Shown here: piece by piece, positions 41,938 to 54,731 of the stretch | How positions within the stretch are numbered: position 1 is the first letter of the stretch | Layout of the letters: each line of letters starts with the position of its first letter | DNA from: Planococcus citri | Taxonomy: Eukaryota > Arthropoda > Insecta > Hemiptera > Pseudococcidae | Length of the DNA stretch: 64,000 nucleotides | Assembly (NCBI RefSeq): GCF_950023065.1 | Contig: NC_088678.1 | Coordinates: forward strand, 45,622,580-45,686,579 | Direction: 5' to 3' | Notes under the pieces: model-generated | The model's input: the letters and a program-made list of their open reading frames with translations, nothing else | Told to the model about the DNA's origin: nothing | Database searches by the model: none | Translations under genes and position numbers: made by a program

Positions 41938-44900
41938 TGTGAATAGGGATTATATATATACCGGTGAAACGATGAACACCTGGAACAAAATCATACGAAT
42001 TCATTAAAACATCGTTGATGCATATGTACGTCCCCGATTACTATTCTTTGAAAAAAAAAAAATTCATATATATTTATAGAACAATGCTCAAAATTCATTC
42101 AATTGTTCATTTCCGAAATTTAGGTGCAAATCATAGGCACTTCACTTTTCAAAATGAATACCTATTAATTCAAATGCATGCAAATTGAGGGTAAAATTTT
42201 AAATTCAGCATAAACAATTATTTTAGTTCTAACGTACAAGAAATCAACGTTAAATACGAGATATTCCAAATTGATTTCGAATATCGTAGCAATAATTCAT
42301 AATGAAATTCAAAATTTTAATGAAAACCCTCATAATAATTGAAATCTAAGCCGGCAGACGCCATCTGTATAAACCATAAATAACAGTAAATTAATAATAG
42401 AACAAAATACAACGCAAAACCAGCAAACATACGATTAATGAGATAACAAAATGATTCAGTTACCTGAGAAAATATCTAATTAATTAAAAATACTGATGCA
42501 AAGAAGCTATTAATAAACAAAAATTCCACCAAAAGGACAAAAAACAAACGAAAAACGAATTAATGCGCGTTGGAACGATTGTTTGAAGCGTAAACACACA
42601 ACAAAAAATAACGCAATGTGACCATGTGAGGTATTTTTATCTCCGAAATGACCATTCGGAATTTTTAAATCGCGAAGTTGACTCGTTAATTTCACAAAAT
42701 TTTCGTTGGAAAAATAAAATTTTCAAAGGTGCGTATTATTAAATAGAAAGTTTTCAAGTTTGATGCAATTTGCTCATTAAATTCATTGAAAATATTCGTG
42801 ATTCAAATTGCATCAGTGTTACCAAATATAAAGTAAAATCTCAGAATCGAACTTTTTATTAACCTTGAGGAAATTCAATAATATAACAACCATAAGCGTC
42901 ATAAAAATCGAACAAATCGAGTTGAAAATCCTTATTATTAACAATCCCTGCAAATGGTTTTTAAAATCTTATATTTGAGGAAAGGTAGGACTTTTTGAGA
43001 GTTGAGACTTGAGATTGAGATTCATGGATTCATCGATCATTAAAAATGTAGGTACATACTTTTTTCGACCGGACGTACTTATTTCCATTGAAAAAATATT
43101 TAATTCGGATTTGTTAAGAAACTTTTTCGAGGTTACTTAGTACATAACGAATGTTCTAAATAAAATTTCTCATGTTCTTAGTTTGTTGAAAAATTTAAAT
43201 TTAATTCTCATAATCAGAGCAACAAATCTATATGGCAATAATTGTACAGAAACAAAAATGTGCATGCAAAAGAAGTATTGAAAATGAAATAAGGAATCTA
43301 GATTAAAACTTGAATTACTTTTCACTTTTGACATTTCTTGGGAAATTATTTCTGATGAAAGGTCTTATGTGGGACATGGAATTCAACATACGAGATTACG
43401 AGTATTTTAATGAAAAAGAAAATGATTGTTGAAACGGTTAAAGGCTGTTTTCTACAGAAACTTGGCAAAATGTGTACCTATTTCACGAACAATTTATGAA
43501 AAAAGTTTTCCGAGTATGATTTTGAAATGCGATTTGAAGAAAAAACGATGCACGTGGTTGGTTCTCAAACATCAAATTCAAAATCATGTTCAAAATTTTC
43601 CATATGCCAATAGAGTTCATAGTAGATCTAGATCAAAATATTCACATTTTCTTTTCTGGTATTTTTTTTTTCAAATGTGAGTTACAATTTTACACTTAAT
43701 GTTTGAAAAGAACATAACACCAGTTACTTCATCATTATACTTTCTCAACAAAATACAAGCACAGGAGCAAAACCAAAATTTTTTTCCAAGTCTTCAAATT
43801 TCAATTTCACATTTGCTTCATCTTGAAACGAAAATACATGACTTGAATTTTACGGAAAATGATTTTAAAAACATGAAATCGCTGAAACTGAAAAACCCAA
43901 ATTACAGCATTTTTTTTTAGATATTATGCAGCAAAGGAACCAAATCAAAAGAATTTTATAACTTTGTAGACAAATACTCAGCTCCCTTTTCGACTTATTT
44001 AACATTTGTTTTATCTCTATCTCAACACGAAATATATATGACGTGAATTTTAATTGAAATTATATTTACTTAAAAAAACAGTACAAATATATTGCGTGTG
44101 CATTCAATGTTTACATTCAATCGAAAAAATTCACTCGCGCGAAATCTACCGCACAATAAATAATAATTTCAACAGTTAACAGGCACAACACAATCCACAA
44201 TTCTAAGTGCTACATACGTTAATAGTAAAATTATAAATATAATTAACAAATTAGAAGGAAAGTATAAGATCTCAAGAATTTAGAAAACTGTCAAGCAACG
44301 CGAATTGCTTATATACATAAACATGGTTATAAGAAAATCGAGAGCAGAATTTACACATCAAAAAAAGGAAGTATTCAACGAAGACTAATTTAAAAATCAA
44401 CAAAATATATAAAAAAAATTAGCGATCCCCAACACCGGCCGGCTAATTGAAAGCATCGACAATTTCATTTTAATTTCAAAAACTCGATATTCTATAAATC
44501 AATGAATAATACCTGTATTATGTTAACGCTAATAACAGCTTCCAGAACAAAACGAATAATAAATTAAATTAAAGGAATAAATACGCGTACAATTAATTAA
44601 AAAATATTACAAAAAAATTACAACGTAAAAATTTTTTAAATTAAAAACCTGTAAACATAAGTAAGGCACAAACTCAGTGCATCCGTATAATAAAAATTTT
44701 AAAATTTCAGCTATAACACAAGTCACTTATACACTAGGTATGACAAATAGTATACTCTGATTGGTGGATAACGAAAACTGCGTGCGCAACTTCTCCGCGG
44801 AGAAGTTGTGCACTCTGTTTCGTTTTTAGAAATTACTTTTGATAGGTATCTGTGTAAAATAATAAATAAATAAATAAATAATCGTATGAGTATTTCGTAA

Positions 44901-47655
44901 TAATTATGTACTATACAAATATTATACAAAATTGTTCGTATATTTTAAAACAACCACGCTGTCAAAACTCAAGACCCGTAAGACAAAAATTTTAAAAGTT
45001 CGAGCGAGAATTTTTTTAAATAGGTAGGTATTATAATAAAATGAATTAAAAATAGTACCTACGTTCTGCAAAGCCAATAAATAAATAAACAAAACAGCTC
45101 AGCTGTCTGTTATCAAAATTTTTAACTGATTAGAGAGAGACTTGAAAATCTTGAAAATTTGGAAGGGAAAAATTCGAAAAAGTTCAAGTATTTCTCCGAC
45201 GAGAAAAAAGTATACTTATGAAATTATATGTTAAAATCCTTAGTTCCCTTCAGAGCTCAAAACGAAGTATTTCAAGCAAGATATTCTACCAACATTTTTA
45301 AATTACGAGAAAAAATACTGATAGTGATAAGACGATTGAAAACCCTTCGCATACTCTCATAGTAACACTCTTGTAAAATATTATCCTCAAAGTAGATCTT
45401 GAATTCTAATGGATTCTCCAATTCCTGTTCAACTTATAAATAAACACCAATAATATTAGAACATAATTTGAAACATAACTTTAAATTGAAACAGATTACA
45501 TAATTATTTTATTTATTTTGGAAATTTCAAACACAATCGTTAATTCGAAATCAAAATCCAACAATTATACAAGTTTGTTATCACAAAATGTTCACCATAA
45601 CAAGAAAATCATCGTATGTACTTTAGGAAAAAAAATAGAAAATAAAGAACTATCATACTGTTACCAAATGTCGCTTCCTAATTTTTAAATTACAAAACGA
45701 AGAATTGACAGTTGTAACGTTTTCTTCTTTGTGAACGATATTCCATTGCGTAAAGTACTAATTCCATTTGGTAACAATATTTACTAAATAAAACCTTACA
45801 CATAGAAAAAAAAAAAAAAAAAAAAGTACATATAACACTGACTCGCATAATTAAATAACTAAAATGGACCAGAATATTAAATAGTAAAGTGACCGTATTT
45901 TACGTAAACAAAAATGGCAAGAAATATTGCTTTCGATTTATAAGACGTTTTTAAATCGAAAATATTTTCCGAAGTGAAATTATGGTGTGTCTAGTTGATT
46001 GAATTTGCTTGCAAGACTAGAGTATCACATCCATCTATCTCAACATCGGATTTTTATGTAAAAGTTCACATGTGAACTTCAACTAAAAATGATTGGATCA
46101 TTTGTAAAGTCATGCCATAAGATGTTAAAAAACAAAACATGATGTTCTTTTGAGATAATTCGTAACGAGAATTCTTTAAAGAACGTAATGTTTACGTAAT
46201 AAAGTCACTATTCGCCCTCAATCTAAAAAAACACTAACAAATACATCTACTGAATAACTCGAAATTCCTATAGGCGTGTTTGCTTTCATTACTGTCAACA
46301 CATTTTCGTTTCGTTAAATTTTTTAATAATTCAAAAAAAAATGAAAGACATTACAAAATAAGTGAAAAAGAAAGTTTTTTCTTTTTTCAACACAAAAAGC
46401 GACATTTATCGTGTAGACAGTAATTATCAAGCATTTTGAAAAATCCGATTGATATATATTCCGACATCTCAACCGAGACCGTAAAATAACGCGAAAAAAA
46501 CCAAACGCACTCTCACTCTTCTCGGTGATAAAAATAATAATTTTTTGAACATGAACTTTCAATTCAAATCAAAGAACGAAAAAAAATTGCGGAACGAAAT
46601 CCAGCCGCGATTTATTCTTAGCCCTGCTTTTCACGAAAGTTCACAATTTATATGTAATTTACAATTAATGACTTCAGTTAACGTTCAATTACACGACAAA
46701 AATTCATGCAAAGCTTTCAAATGTAAAATTATTATAAAACGATCCCTAAGTTCTTCCTATTTATAGAAAAATTATTACATACGGTATTTAAGAAACAACC
46801 CACTATTCACTTACAGAATTATTAAGCCTGACTGAAGATCGGTTCATGCCGCACTAAATTACGAAACTCGGTTAGACGATGGATTCGAACGTATCAATAG
46901 ATTGAAAAACTTCGGTATAAAATCTTTTACGAACATAAGAAAAAAATAACAAAAAAAAAAAAGTACAAAAAGCAGCGTATATAAGGATAAAATAAAAATT
47001 TGTTAAATTAGACACGTCGCGATGTCTAATCAAACGCAGTCTGTTATAGATTTTGATATATTAAAAATGACCTCTTGACCTTTTGAAAAAATCAGGTTTG
47101 TCCGTATAACATAAAATACAAATAAAAATATTCGTTTGGTAACGCAACAAATAATCGAAAAATTCGTATGAAAGCATATTCTGCAATCATTGGATTTTTT
47201 TTTTGATCACATATTCTTGAAGTTTATATGATCGCGTTTCAAATTACATCCTATCAGTCAGTTGCCACAGGGGTAAGGTAAAATTTCACTACCTCGGGAA
47301 CACTTCGATATTGGTTCTACGCTTTAAAAAAATACTATAACTAACATGCTAATTACAATAAAACTGACAACCAAACTTCCAATTATCCACACCCTCGACA
47401 TTCACCATCGAACCTAAATTTTCCTTCTGAAATTGTTTTCGTTACGATTACGAAGTTCCTAAAATGTAATGATATTCTTAAAATTAAGCGAATAAGTTGA
47501 TTTTAATATTATCTAGTTTACAACTGAACAGGAAATCCATATGTTTTATCCGAAGGAACTATTTTCTGTTAACATTCTGTAAAAAAGGTAAAAAAAAACA
47601 AAACATAAACGTGTCAATATTCCGAGTATAAATAATATTTCTTGTACTATATTAG
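41938..47655. other. Long AT-rich region without a recognisable gene
   Basis: Upstream of the AT-hook gene and downstream of the zinc-finger gene's stop at 47656. The ORFs at 43426-43680, 43699-43920 and 46323-46766 have no domains and no coherent splice partners. Part of 44-47.6 kb could be a long 3' UTR of the zinc-finger gene (minus strand), but nothing in the sequence proves it. The one notable structure is the palindrome at 44782. Confidence 0.45.
44782..44813. repeat. 32-bp palindrome with a perfect 22-bp core
   Basis: The core at 44787-44808 consists of CAACTTCTCCG followed at once by its exact reverse complement, CGGAGAAGTTG, with no spacer. Flanking bases extend the symmetry to 32 bp with one mismatch pair (GTGCG against TGCAC). 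It is GC-rich in an otherwise AT-rich neighbourhood. It could be a hairpin, a dimeric protein-binding site or the junction of a foldback element. Confidence 0.75.
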
Positions 47656-48723
47656 CTACATACTGATTCGAAGGATGACAATTTTCTTAGAATCTTCTGA
47701 TTCGTCTATACCCACACTCTTGATATAATTCTCTGATAAGACTTGCATACACGATTTTACTGGGTCTTCTCTATAGCTTTGATGAGATCTTCGTTTGGAT
47801 ATGTTTTTAAAATCTGCAGAATACGAATTTTAATAATTACTTGATCGAAATATGACGTAGAATATACATTAACTCGATGTATCAAAACTTTACCTAATTC
47901 GCAGCCGTCTGAATTGATCAAATCGGATGGTCTAAAATCCTCGGTAAGAAATTGAGCAAGAGATTTCTTCAGACCAAGCGGCATCTCGTATTTTTTTAAG
48001 CATAGTAACAGCCAACATGCCTTACATCGGAGATTGGAAAGTGCATCTTTTTTTGACCTTGGAGTTCCATTTTTTGGAACTGTTTCTGATATAACGCAAT
48101 TTTCCGCACCTAAACTCAATAATAGCACGTTAGATACGAACATCAGAAACCGGGTGCACCGGAACAAACGTAAGTTTACCTTTTTTAGCACACTTCAGAA
48201 GTACATGTTCTCTATTTTTAACATATAATATCATTGAACTAATGAATTTACGACACGGTTCGCAGCTATGCAGACCGAATTTACGTGTCTGTTTGATGAA
48301 TTTATAATGTCGTTTTATTCCACATATAGCGCAAGTTATTACGCCGGATTCTGAAGCGTTTTTTATGGGATTTCCTCCATCTGTACATAAATAATACCGA
48401 ACGTTAACCAGTTACGCCGCATCGACGATACGTATGTATCGCTTCGTTCAACTACAAGTTACGAGAAAACCTTTGAAGGATGGAAATAGTATCTATTTTT
48501 GCAAAACCATATGTAAGAACGTTGCGAAATTCGCGCGGAAAGAATCACCACAAAAGCATCTTACAGTGAGCGGGCTAAATGAAGACAGATTAATTGCACG
48601 TATACATAAAGATAACTTCGTACCTGAGTTATAATTTTTTTTCCAGCAGCTCCTTTTACGCCCAAATGACATTTTACTCATTTTGTTAGATTTATTGACG
48701 TTTTTGGATTTATTTGGTTGCAT
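47656..48723 (-). CDS. Small Cys-rich protein with a diverged nuclear-receptor-like double zinc finger
   Basis: Four exons join in phase: 48723-48624, 48380-48180, 48109-47894 and 47813-47656, giving 224 residues. After a Lys/Asn-rich start, residues 50-76 have CAIC...HSCEPC and residues 97-137 have C-X7-C, then RCKACWLLLC. The C-X2-C-X4-C end of the second cluster and the HSCE-X-C end of the first match the nuclear-receptor DNA-binding pattern (HSCEGC; RC-X-AC-X4-C). The spacers are longer, though: C-X2-C-X19-C-X2-C, then C-X7-C-X23-C-X2-C-X4-C. No ligand-binding domain follows; the rest is a short Lys/Ser-rich tail. It probably binds zinc and acts in the nucleus. The gene structure is well supported; the family link is my inference from the cysteine pattern. 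Confidence 0.7.
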
Positions 48724-50506
48724 TGGTTCAGTGAAAATTATCAATGGGTAGCGAATGGTCGCAGAGTCACACAGTGTCCGGCAAAGTTATATTATTCATT
48801 TTGAAGAAAAATCGTCATTAGTTCGCGATCACTAATTTAACAACGAGCCATTGTAAAATAAAATAATGGAAACGCAAGAATTTCAACACAATTTACCTAT
48901 AAACAATGTTGGGGATTTCTCCGACTCTCCGCCCATTCGTTTCGTTTCGTTGTTGGCCAGTGTTGCCAGATAATAGGGCAATAACCGCTGTGATAAAATT
49001 GCATACTCTTTGCCTTACAGGTCAATCGTCTTATCAGTGTCAAACATTCAAAATTTATACTTTTTAATTTTTAAAACGTGTTGAAAACGCAAATTTAGAT
49101 ATTCGAAATTGTGAGTACTTCAAAAAAGGGTGAAAAATCATCATCAATAGAACCTTACCCTTCAGTTTTGAGCAACAGACTTATAAAATCATTTTTTAAC
49201 ATCGACGTTATCAGTCATCAAATAAAAGTGTAACCGTAACTGTAACCGAACTCAAAAATAAAAATAAAAAAAAAATTTCGTTGTTATTGCGCGCAGAACT
49301 CGCAGAATTTCAAATATTTTTTAATATCCGATCATTCATGCATAAAAATTAAAATAATTTCTCATGCAGTCATCCTCATCCTGAGCTCATCTGATCTGAC
49401 GATCTGAGAATCTGATTTACTAACGTAAATGAAGTGCAGTCACCTATGATGTCGGGAAAACATTGGTAAATTTCTGAGAAGACTTTCTTTCTCTAAGAAT
49501 TCACTAGATAGAAAAATATAATTCATACGCATGATATTAGTAACTTCTTCAAAGACTCTATTTTCAACTCGCAACAAGACTACGACTACGATGAGCACAA
49601 AGTATGAATCACAATTTTGTTTGCTTTTGTGGCGAACATTATTCAAAATGATTTCAAAAATATTTCGGCATCACTTTTATACACACTTTTTTTGAACAGG
49701 TAGTAGTTGATGAAAGATCAATTATCGTAATTCCTGGATCAAATGTTCATCAAATGATTTTTCTTCAACGTTCGTCTGTCGCTATGTCTAGTTGCGCAAA
49801 GACCCAACTATACTATATTCAATTCTTCTGAAATTGATCCTAAAAACGAACTGAAAAAACTATTTACCATTTTCACTTTTTAAATCTTATTTTACTTTAG
49901 TTAGAAATTAATTTTGTTTTGATTCACATTTAAAAAATACGCGCGATTCAAAACGTTTCCTAATTATGAATTTTTCAAGGTAAGGTAATCGGTTTCACTA
50001 TTATCGTTAAAAAATACATTGTTGATTGTTTTTCAAAATTACAAATCATTTAGGTATAAAATGTAGGTACATTTTTGGAAAACGAGTGAATTAAATACGA
50101 ATAATCATCACTATACTACGATATTATATTTAACCATTCCATAGTACTTGAAAAATTAATTCTATTTTAATGACATGATAATTACAACCATTCAGTGTTA
50201 TACTTCTGACAAAGTAGAAAGATTTACAGCCATAGAAAGACTTTGAGATGAAATTTAAATAAAAATAAAAATAACAAAAAATAAGGCACTTTATGCTAAA
50301 CTTAATTTAATGAATGACTAGTAAAAATTAATTCATAATCCTTCATTTGGAAAAGGAAAAATGAACACATGTAAAATTTGTGATACGCAGCTTAGTTTTC
50401 AAAGTCATCTCAAATAATGCATCAGCATCGCCGAAATTACTTCGAATATTCTTTTTTGGAAGACAAAATGATAAGAAAAAAATAATCCAAGGGGTTACCA
50501 ACTTGA
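48724..50506. other. Intergenic region, no supported gene
   Basis: AT-rich sequence between the zinc-finger gene's start and the SMIM29-like gene's stop, both on minus, so it holds the promoter of the former and the 3' UTR of the latter. The 68-codon ORF at 49440-49646 (minus) has no supporting splice structure. Confidence 0.45.
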
Positions 50507-51101
50507 CTATCTCAATCTGTTCATCAATGAATCGTTGTCTTCGTTAGTACTGATCGAATTATAATCCTAAAACAAAGGTTATGATTATAATTATACAGCT
50601 GTTGATTTTTTTTCGACCAGTAACACAGCATCACAGAAAGCAAACCTATTCAACATTAATGTATTTACATTTTCTTTACCTGAGACTTTTGAGAGATGTC
50701 ACTTTGATCTGGGTTCAATAATTCAGATTCCCAATCATCTTCATCATTTGGATCAAAAGTATATAATGGTATCAAACGATGTCGTAACTCCCTCAATCTT
50801 CTTTCTTTGATGAACCATTTGATCTGAAAATAGTTTCAATTATCAGATACAATTCGTAGAGCAAAAACATAAAAAATCAACAGTGATAATATTTTGAAAA
50901 AATAATAAAACACATTACCACGCTCATAATTATTATCATTAGAAGGACTACCACAATGATAATAACAATTACGAGGAAGAAGCTGGACGAATTTTGATTT
51001 TTCTCAGTGTTAATATCATCCGTGCCATTTCGATTAGCATTTCGGGGGGTAAATGATGGCATTGATGGCATAGTACAGAAACTGAAAACATTTCCAACCA
51101 T
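50507..51101 (-). CDS. SMIM29/C3orf18-like small single-pass membrane protein
   Basis: Exons 51101-50919, 50823-50680 and 50566-50507 join in phase 0 and give 128 residues. A short N-terminal part with Asn/Ser (possible N-glycosylation at NGT and NSS) is followed by a very hydrophobic helix of about 21 residues (FFLVIVIIIVVVLLMIIIMS) and then a cytosolic motif, RRLRELRHRLIPLYTFDPND, and an acidic WESELL stretch. The LRH-X-L-X-P-(L/M)-Y-X-(F/Y)-DP pattern directly after the helix is the hallmark, as I recall it, of vertebrate SMIM29 (C6orf1) and C3orf18, whose function is poorly known. A second in-frame ATG at 51071 is an alternative start, which would remove 10 residues; a weak acceptor-like site lies between them. 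Confidence 0.8.
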
Positions 51102-52024
51102 TATGGAGTATGAACATATGATGCATTAAGCTAAACTATGCATGTAAAATATAATATAATCGATTGACTGTAGCAAAGCTGTAGTTCATCTGATTATATT
51201 TACCTTGAATAAAAGCTGCATCAGTTGTTCTTGTTACTCAATCAACACTTTGATATTCAACGGTGAAAGGACGGCATAAAATACGTTTGAATGGCATGGA
51301 ACGGAAAAATAAAACGATGCGAATATAATTAGTATGTTTTCACGCTTCAACTCATAAACTTTCAATTTTAACTAAACTTGCACTACTTGCACTTATTTTT
51401 ACTTTTTTACCTTTACCATGAGATATTATCATCAAGTCAAAATGAAATCGCAATTATGTGTGTGTGTAGTCAGGTCACATGTGTGCTCTACAACTTCAAC
51501 TACAACTACTACAGTCTACATACGTAATTTGTGATAAGAAAAAAAAACAAGCTTCGGGCATCGGGAATCGAGTTGGATTCGGAACTGTTCGGTTTGATCA
51601 TGTAAACGCCGACTGGCGAGTGGCGATAATTTTCGTCTGTCAAAACACTAGTTTGAATTTTCCTATCAGATTTTTGATTTTTCACTTAATTTAGTTAATT
51701 TAAGTTATTCCAGTTTCTAAATTGACAAATGTTCAGTACGGTTCAGTTTCCTTTTTTGCATAAATAATCATTTTGTAATAAGTATTCAATTTTTGCATGT
51801 GAGAATCGCCTCGCGCTAATGGTCGAGAAAAGTTCATAAAAACTGCAAACATAGTTCATCTACAATAGTGAAGAAGTAACGCACATTTTCGAACAGTAAT
51901 ACATACATAACTTGCATAAGTATTTGATGAGAATATCAATTGTTCCACAGTAATTGTTATTACTGCAGTTTTCATACCTATTCGTCATTTTTGTAGAGAA
52001 TATAGGTACACTGCTAAAAAAGAA
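51102..52024. other. Divergent promoter region
   Basis: The SMIM29-like gene (minus) and the SP/TP-rich gene (plus) start at its two ends, so it probably contains both promoters and 5' UTRs. No coding exon is supported; the 71-codon ORF at 51479-51694 has no domain character. Confidence 0.45.
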
Positions 52025-54400
52025 ATGAACCCGAACTACTTTCGATCCAAACTACCCAAATTCAAAACATATGCTCATCCGGCAGATCAACAGGTAATTT
52101 TCATCGAGTGTCTTTTGAATTTGTAGTGCGTTTATGCAGCGATCTGTTTATATTTCAATTATTTATAGAATCAAAAAACCAGCATGGCTAATTACCGAGA
52201 AATTATTCCAAACAGAAAACTAACGGTAAATTCTAAGCTTTGAGATTTTCATTTTCCATAGTACCTATAATATTTCATAATATTTTCTTTAATTCTTAAA
52301 TAGGTGAAGAGAGGCGTGTTTCCTTACGCAATTCACGCTAATCCAGTTTCAAAACAAGAGGTATTTGGAAAGGACCAACATCTTTCAAATGATCAGAACG
52401 ATAGGTAGGTATTGTACCTCATTTTTAGTTGGAAAGGTGTACTCGAATGTTTACTAAATAAAATTTTCTAGGAAAAGAGAAGAGATGAAAATTGCAGGTT
52501 ACTCTGTTGAATGCTTATTATCTTTCCGTACAGCGCACCTACTTAAACCTTGTTTTTCCACAGTTTTCAGAAGCAGAAAAATGTTTTCAATTTATTTAAT
52601 GAGAAAAATCCTAGTGGAGAACCACTATTCGAAAACAAAACTAAACCAGCAGCATCGACTGGATTTTTTGGATCGAATACACAGCGGCAGGCAACTCCAA
52701 TTCCATCAAAATCGAAGAATCCAGGAAACGAAGATGTAACCCTTTCGAGTTCCAGTAACACCACGAAGATTAATAAGAAAGTTTTATTAGATCAGTATCT
52801 TACGGAACAGTACAACGCCGTTGTTAAAGCCAAGTATGCATTATTTCTTTCGAGTTTTTTTCCTTCATGTATAAGATACTGCAACGTTCCGTGACGTAGT
52901 GTTAGTCGATTTGTATCCTTTCTATTTTTAGGAGGCTTGTTCGTTCTTCGTATACATTGCTCTTCTAATCAAAACACGTACATTTTACTTACCGTGAAAT
53001 TATCTTTTATCAAAAATGAGAAATTTCCATTACTTTTCTTCAACAAAATAATGAATTCAAATATCAAGTCGAATACGAGTACATTTTTCTATTTGTATTT
53101 TTACAGAAATTCTTCCACTACTCGACATAAATTCATGAATTTTGATGCTCAGGAGGCGTTTCAAATTTGTACGTACAAACGAATCGGTGAAGTTATGAAT
53201 GAATCGATAATCACAGCTAGTTCGAGATTCAAATGCTCCTTAGGTACGTCGTTCTCTTTTAAATTGTTAAATTCTGAACTTCAGGTACAATTTACTCAAA
53301 TATTTACAGAACTGACGTCAAAAATTCGAAAGAACTTGTGCAAACTACACATAGAAAGGTAATTGATCCAACATTTCGAAAATTAGACTTTATAGGTGAC
53401 ATTTTGAAAAGACGCACTCTTGTTCACTTAATTTTTAGAAAAAATGAACAAAATTTGGAAGAAACTCGTGCAGAGTTTCCCGACTGCCCAGCTGATAAAT
53501 GCGAACCTGCTACTCATAAAGAAAATCGACCTCGTGAAAATGTGTTCGCCTCCTCTCCCAATAACGTATTTCCGGAGAAAAAACGTGCAAAAAATGAAAA
53601 TAAAATGGACTTCAGAAATGGCGGATTTCGATTTGATGATTCAACTATCGAAAATGATAGGCTATCGTATTGGAAAGGAAACAATATGCGTAATCAACTA
53701 AACGGAGGAAATGATAGAAATTATCAACGTTCTCCTCGTCTATTTGGTGTGCCGGAAAAAAGCAATGGTTATAATCTGACACCTTCGTCACCGCCAAATA
53801 TTAATCGTAATTTTGAAAAAGAACTACGTACGCCAGTTTTTTTGGGAAAAGCGCATAATCGCGATAATAAAAATATACCTTTATCGCCAACCCGCGGAGG
53901 AAACTTTTCACCGAACGATCATTTGGAGTCTGGATGTAAAGCTGTAAATAGTCCAACGTTATTCTTCAGTGATACAGTTGATTCTCCAATTACTCCGAAA
54001 AATGATGAGAATATGAATGCGACGATGCCTGCCAATAACAAGATGTTTTCTTTGGATTCTGCTGTTTGTTAGTATCACTATCAATGACTTCAAACGTTTC
54101 TATCAAATTTTCGAAAAATTTTGTTGCTAATTAGGTATACGTTATGTTACAGTCAAGAGAAAGTTTAGCCCGGAATTAGCTAATCCTATCGAAATTTTGA
54201 AATGCTCTCGCAGAAAATCAAAGTCGAATAAAAAGAAAACGCCGCGGGAGAAAATAATTACACCTAATCCTTCGTATTCTGATTCGACTTGTCATGGCGC
54301 TCGTTTCAAACATTACAATGGATATCGTGATGAAAAGTTTCTTACAAGACGTTATAAATATTCTAAGTTTAATTTAAACGAAGGAAAATATTTTTCATAA
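52025..54400 (+). CDS. Unrecognised, probably nuclear protein rich in SP/TP sites
   Basis: Eight exons, 52025-52093, 52169-52225, 52304-52404, 52564-52833, 53107-53243, 53310-53358, 53439-54067 and 54153-54400, join in phase and give 519 residues. I do not recognise the family. Most of it is polar and low in complexity (Asn, Ser, Lys, Pro). The one segment that looks folded is about residues 145-225 (KKVLLDQYLTEQYNAVVKAK onward), with several predicted helices. The long exon 7 holds repeated minimal CDK/MAPK sites (RSPRLFG, TPSSPP, RTPVF, LSPTRGG, SPITPK). The last exon has a basic cluster (RRKSKSNKKKTPR) that could be a nuclear localisation signal. This suggests a phosphoregulated scaffold, perhaps cell-cycle or germline, but this is inference. 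An apparent mini-exon at 52472-52497 breaks the frame and was left out. Confidence 0.75.
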
Positions 54401-54731
54401 CTCTATGAATGGAGGTAGCCTAGTTGTTATGATGTTTAAATTGTTCCAATTTCATTTTTGGTTTTATAATATCAGTGTACCTATCTATATGAATGTACTT
54501 ATCCGTAATTGAGTATAAAATACAATAATGTTAAAAAATCTAACAAAGATGCATGTCAACAGTCAAACATCTACTGTTGAATTCTATGCCGCTGATAAAG
54601 ATATCGGTTGTTCAACGATTATTGTTCCTGTGTTATGCGATAGTACTATTTTAGTCTTTAGATTAGTTTGTGTTCTAGTACATAGAAGAATATTTTGTTA
54701 TTTTTGTGTTCAAGTTTTGAGTGAATCTAAA

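Noticed and set aside
43426..43920. Two consecutive plus-strand ORFs (84 and 73 codons)
   Set aside because: No recognisable domain and no consistent splice junction that would join them; composition is that of the surrounding AT-rich DNA.
49440..49646. 68-codon minus-strand ORF
   Set aside because: Considered as a further exon of the zinc-finger or SMIM29-like gene, but both models are already complete in phase without it.
52472..52497. Possible 26-bp mini-exon in the SP/TP-rich gene
   Set aside because: It would end in phase 1 and force the next exon into a frame that stops early; skipping it joins 52404 to 52564 in phase 2 with an open frame.
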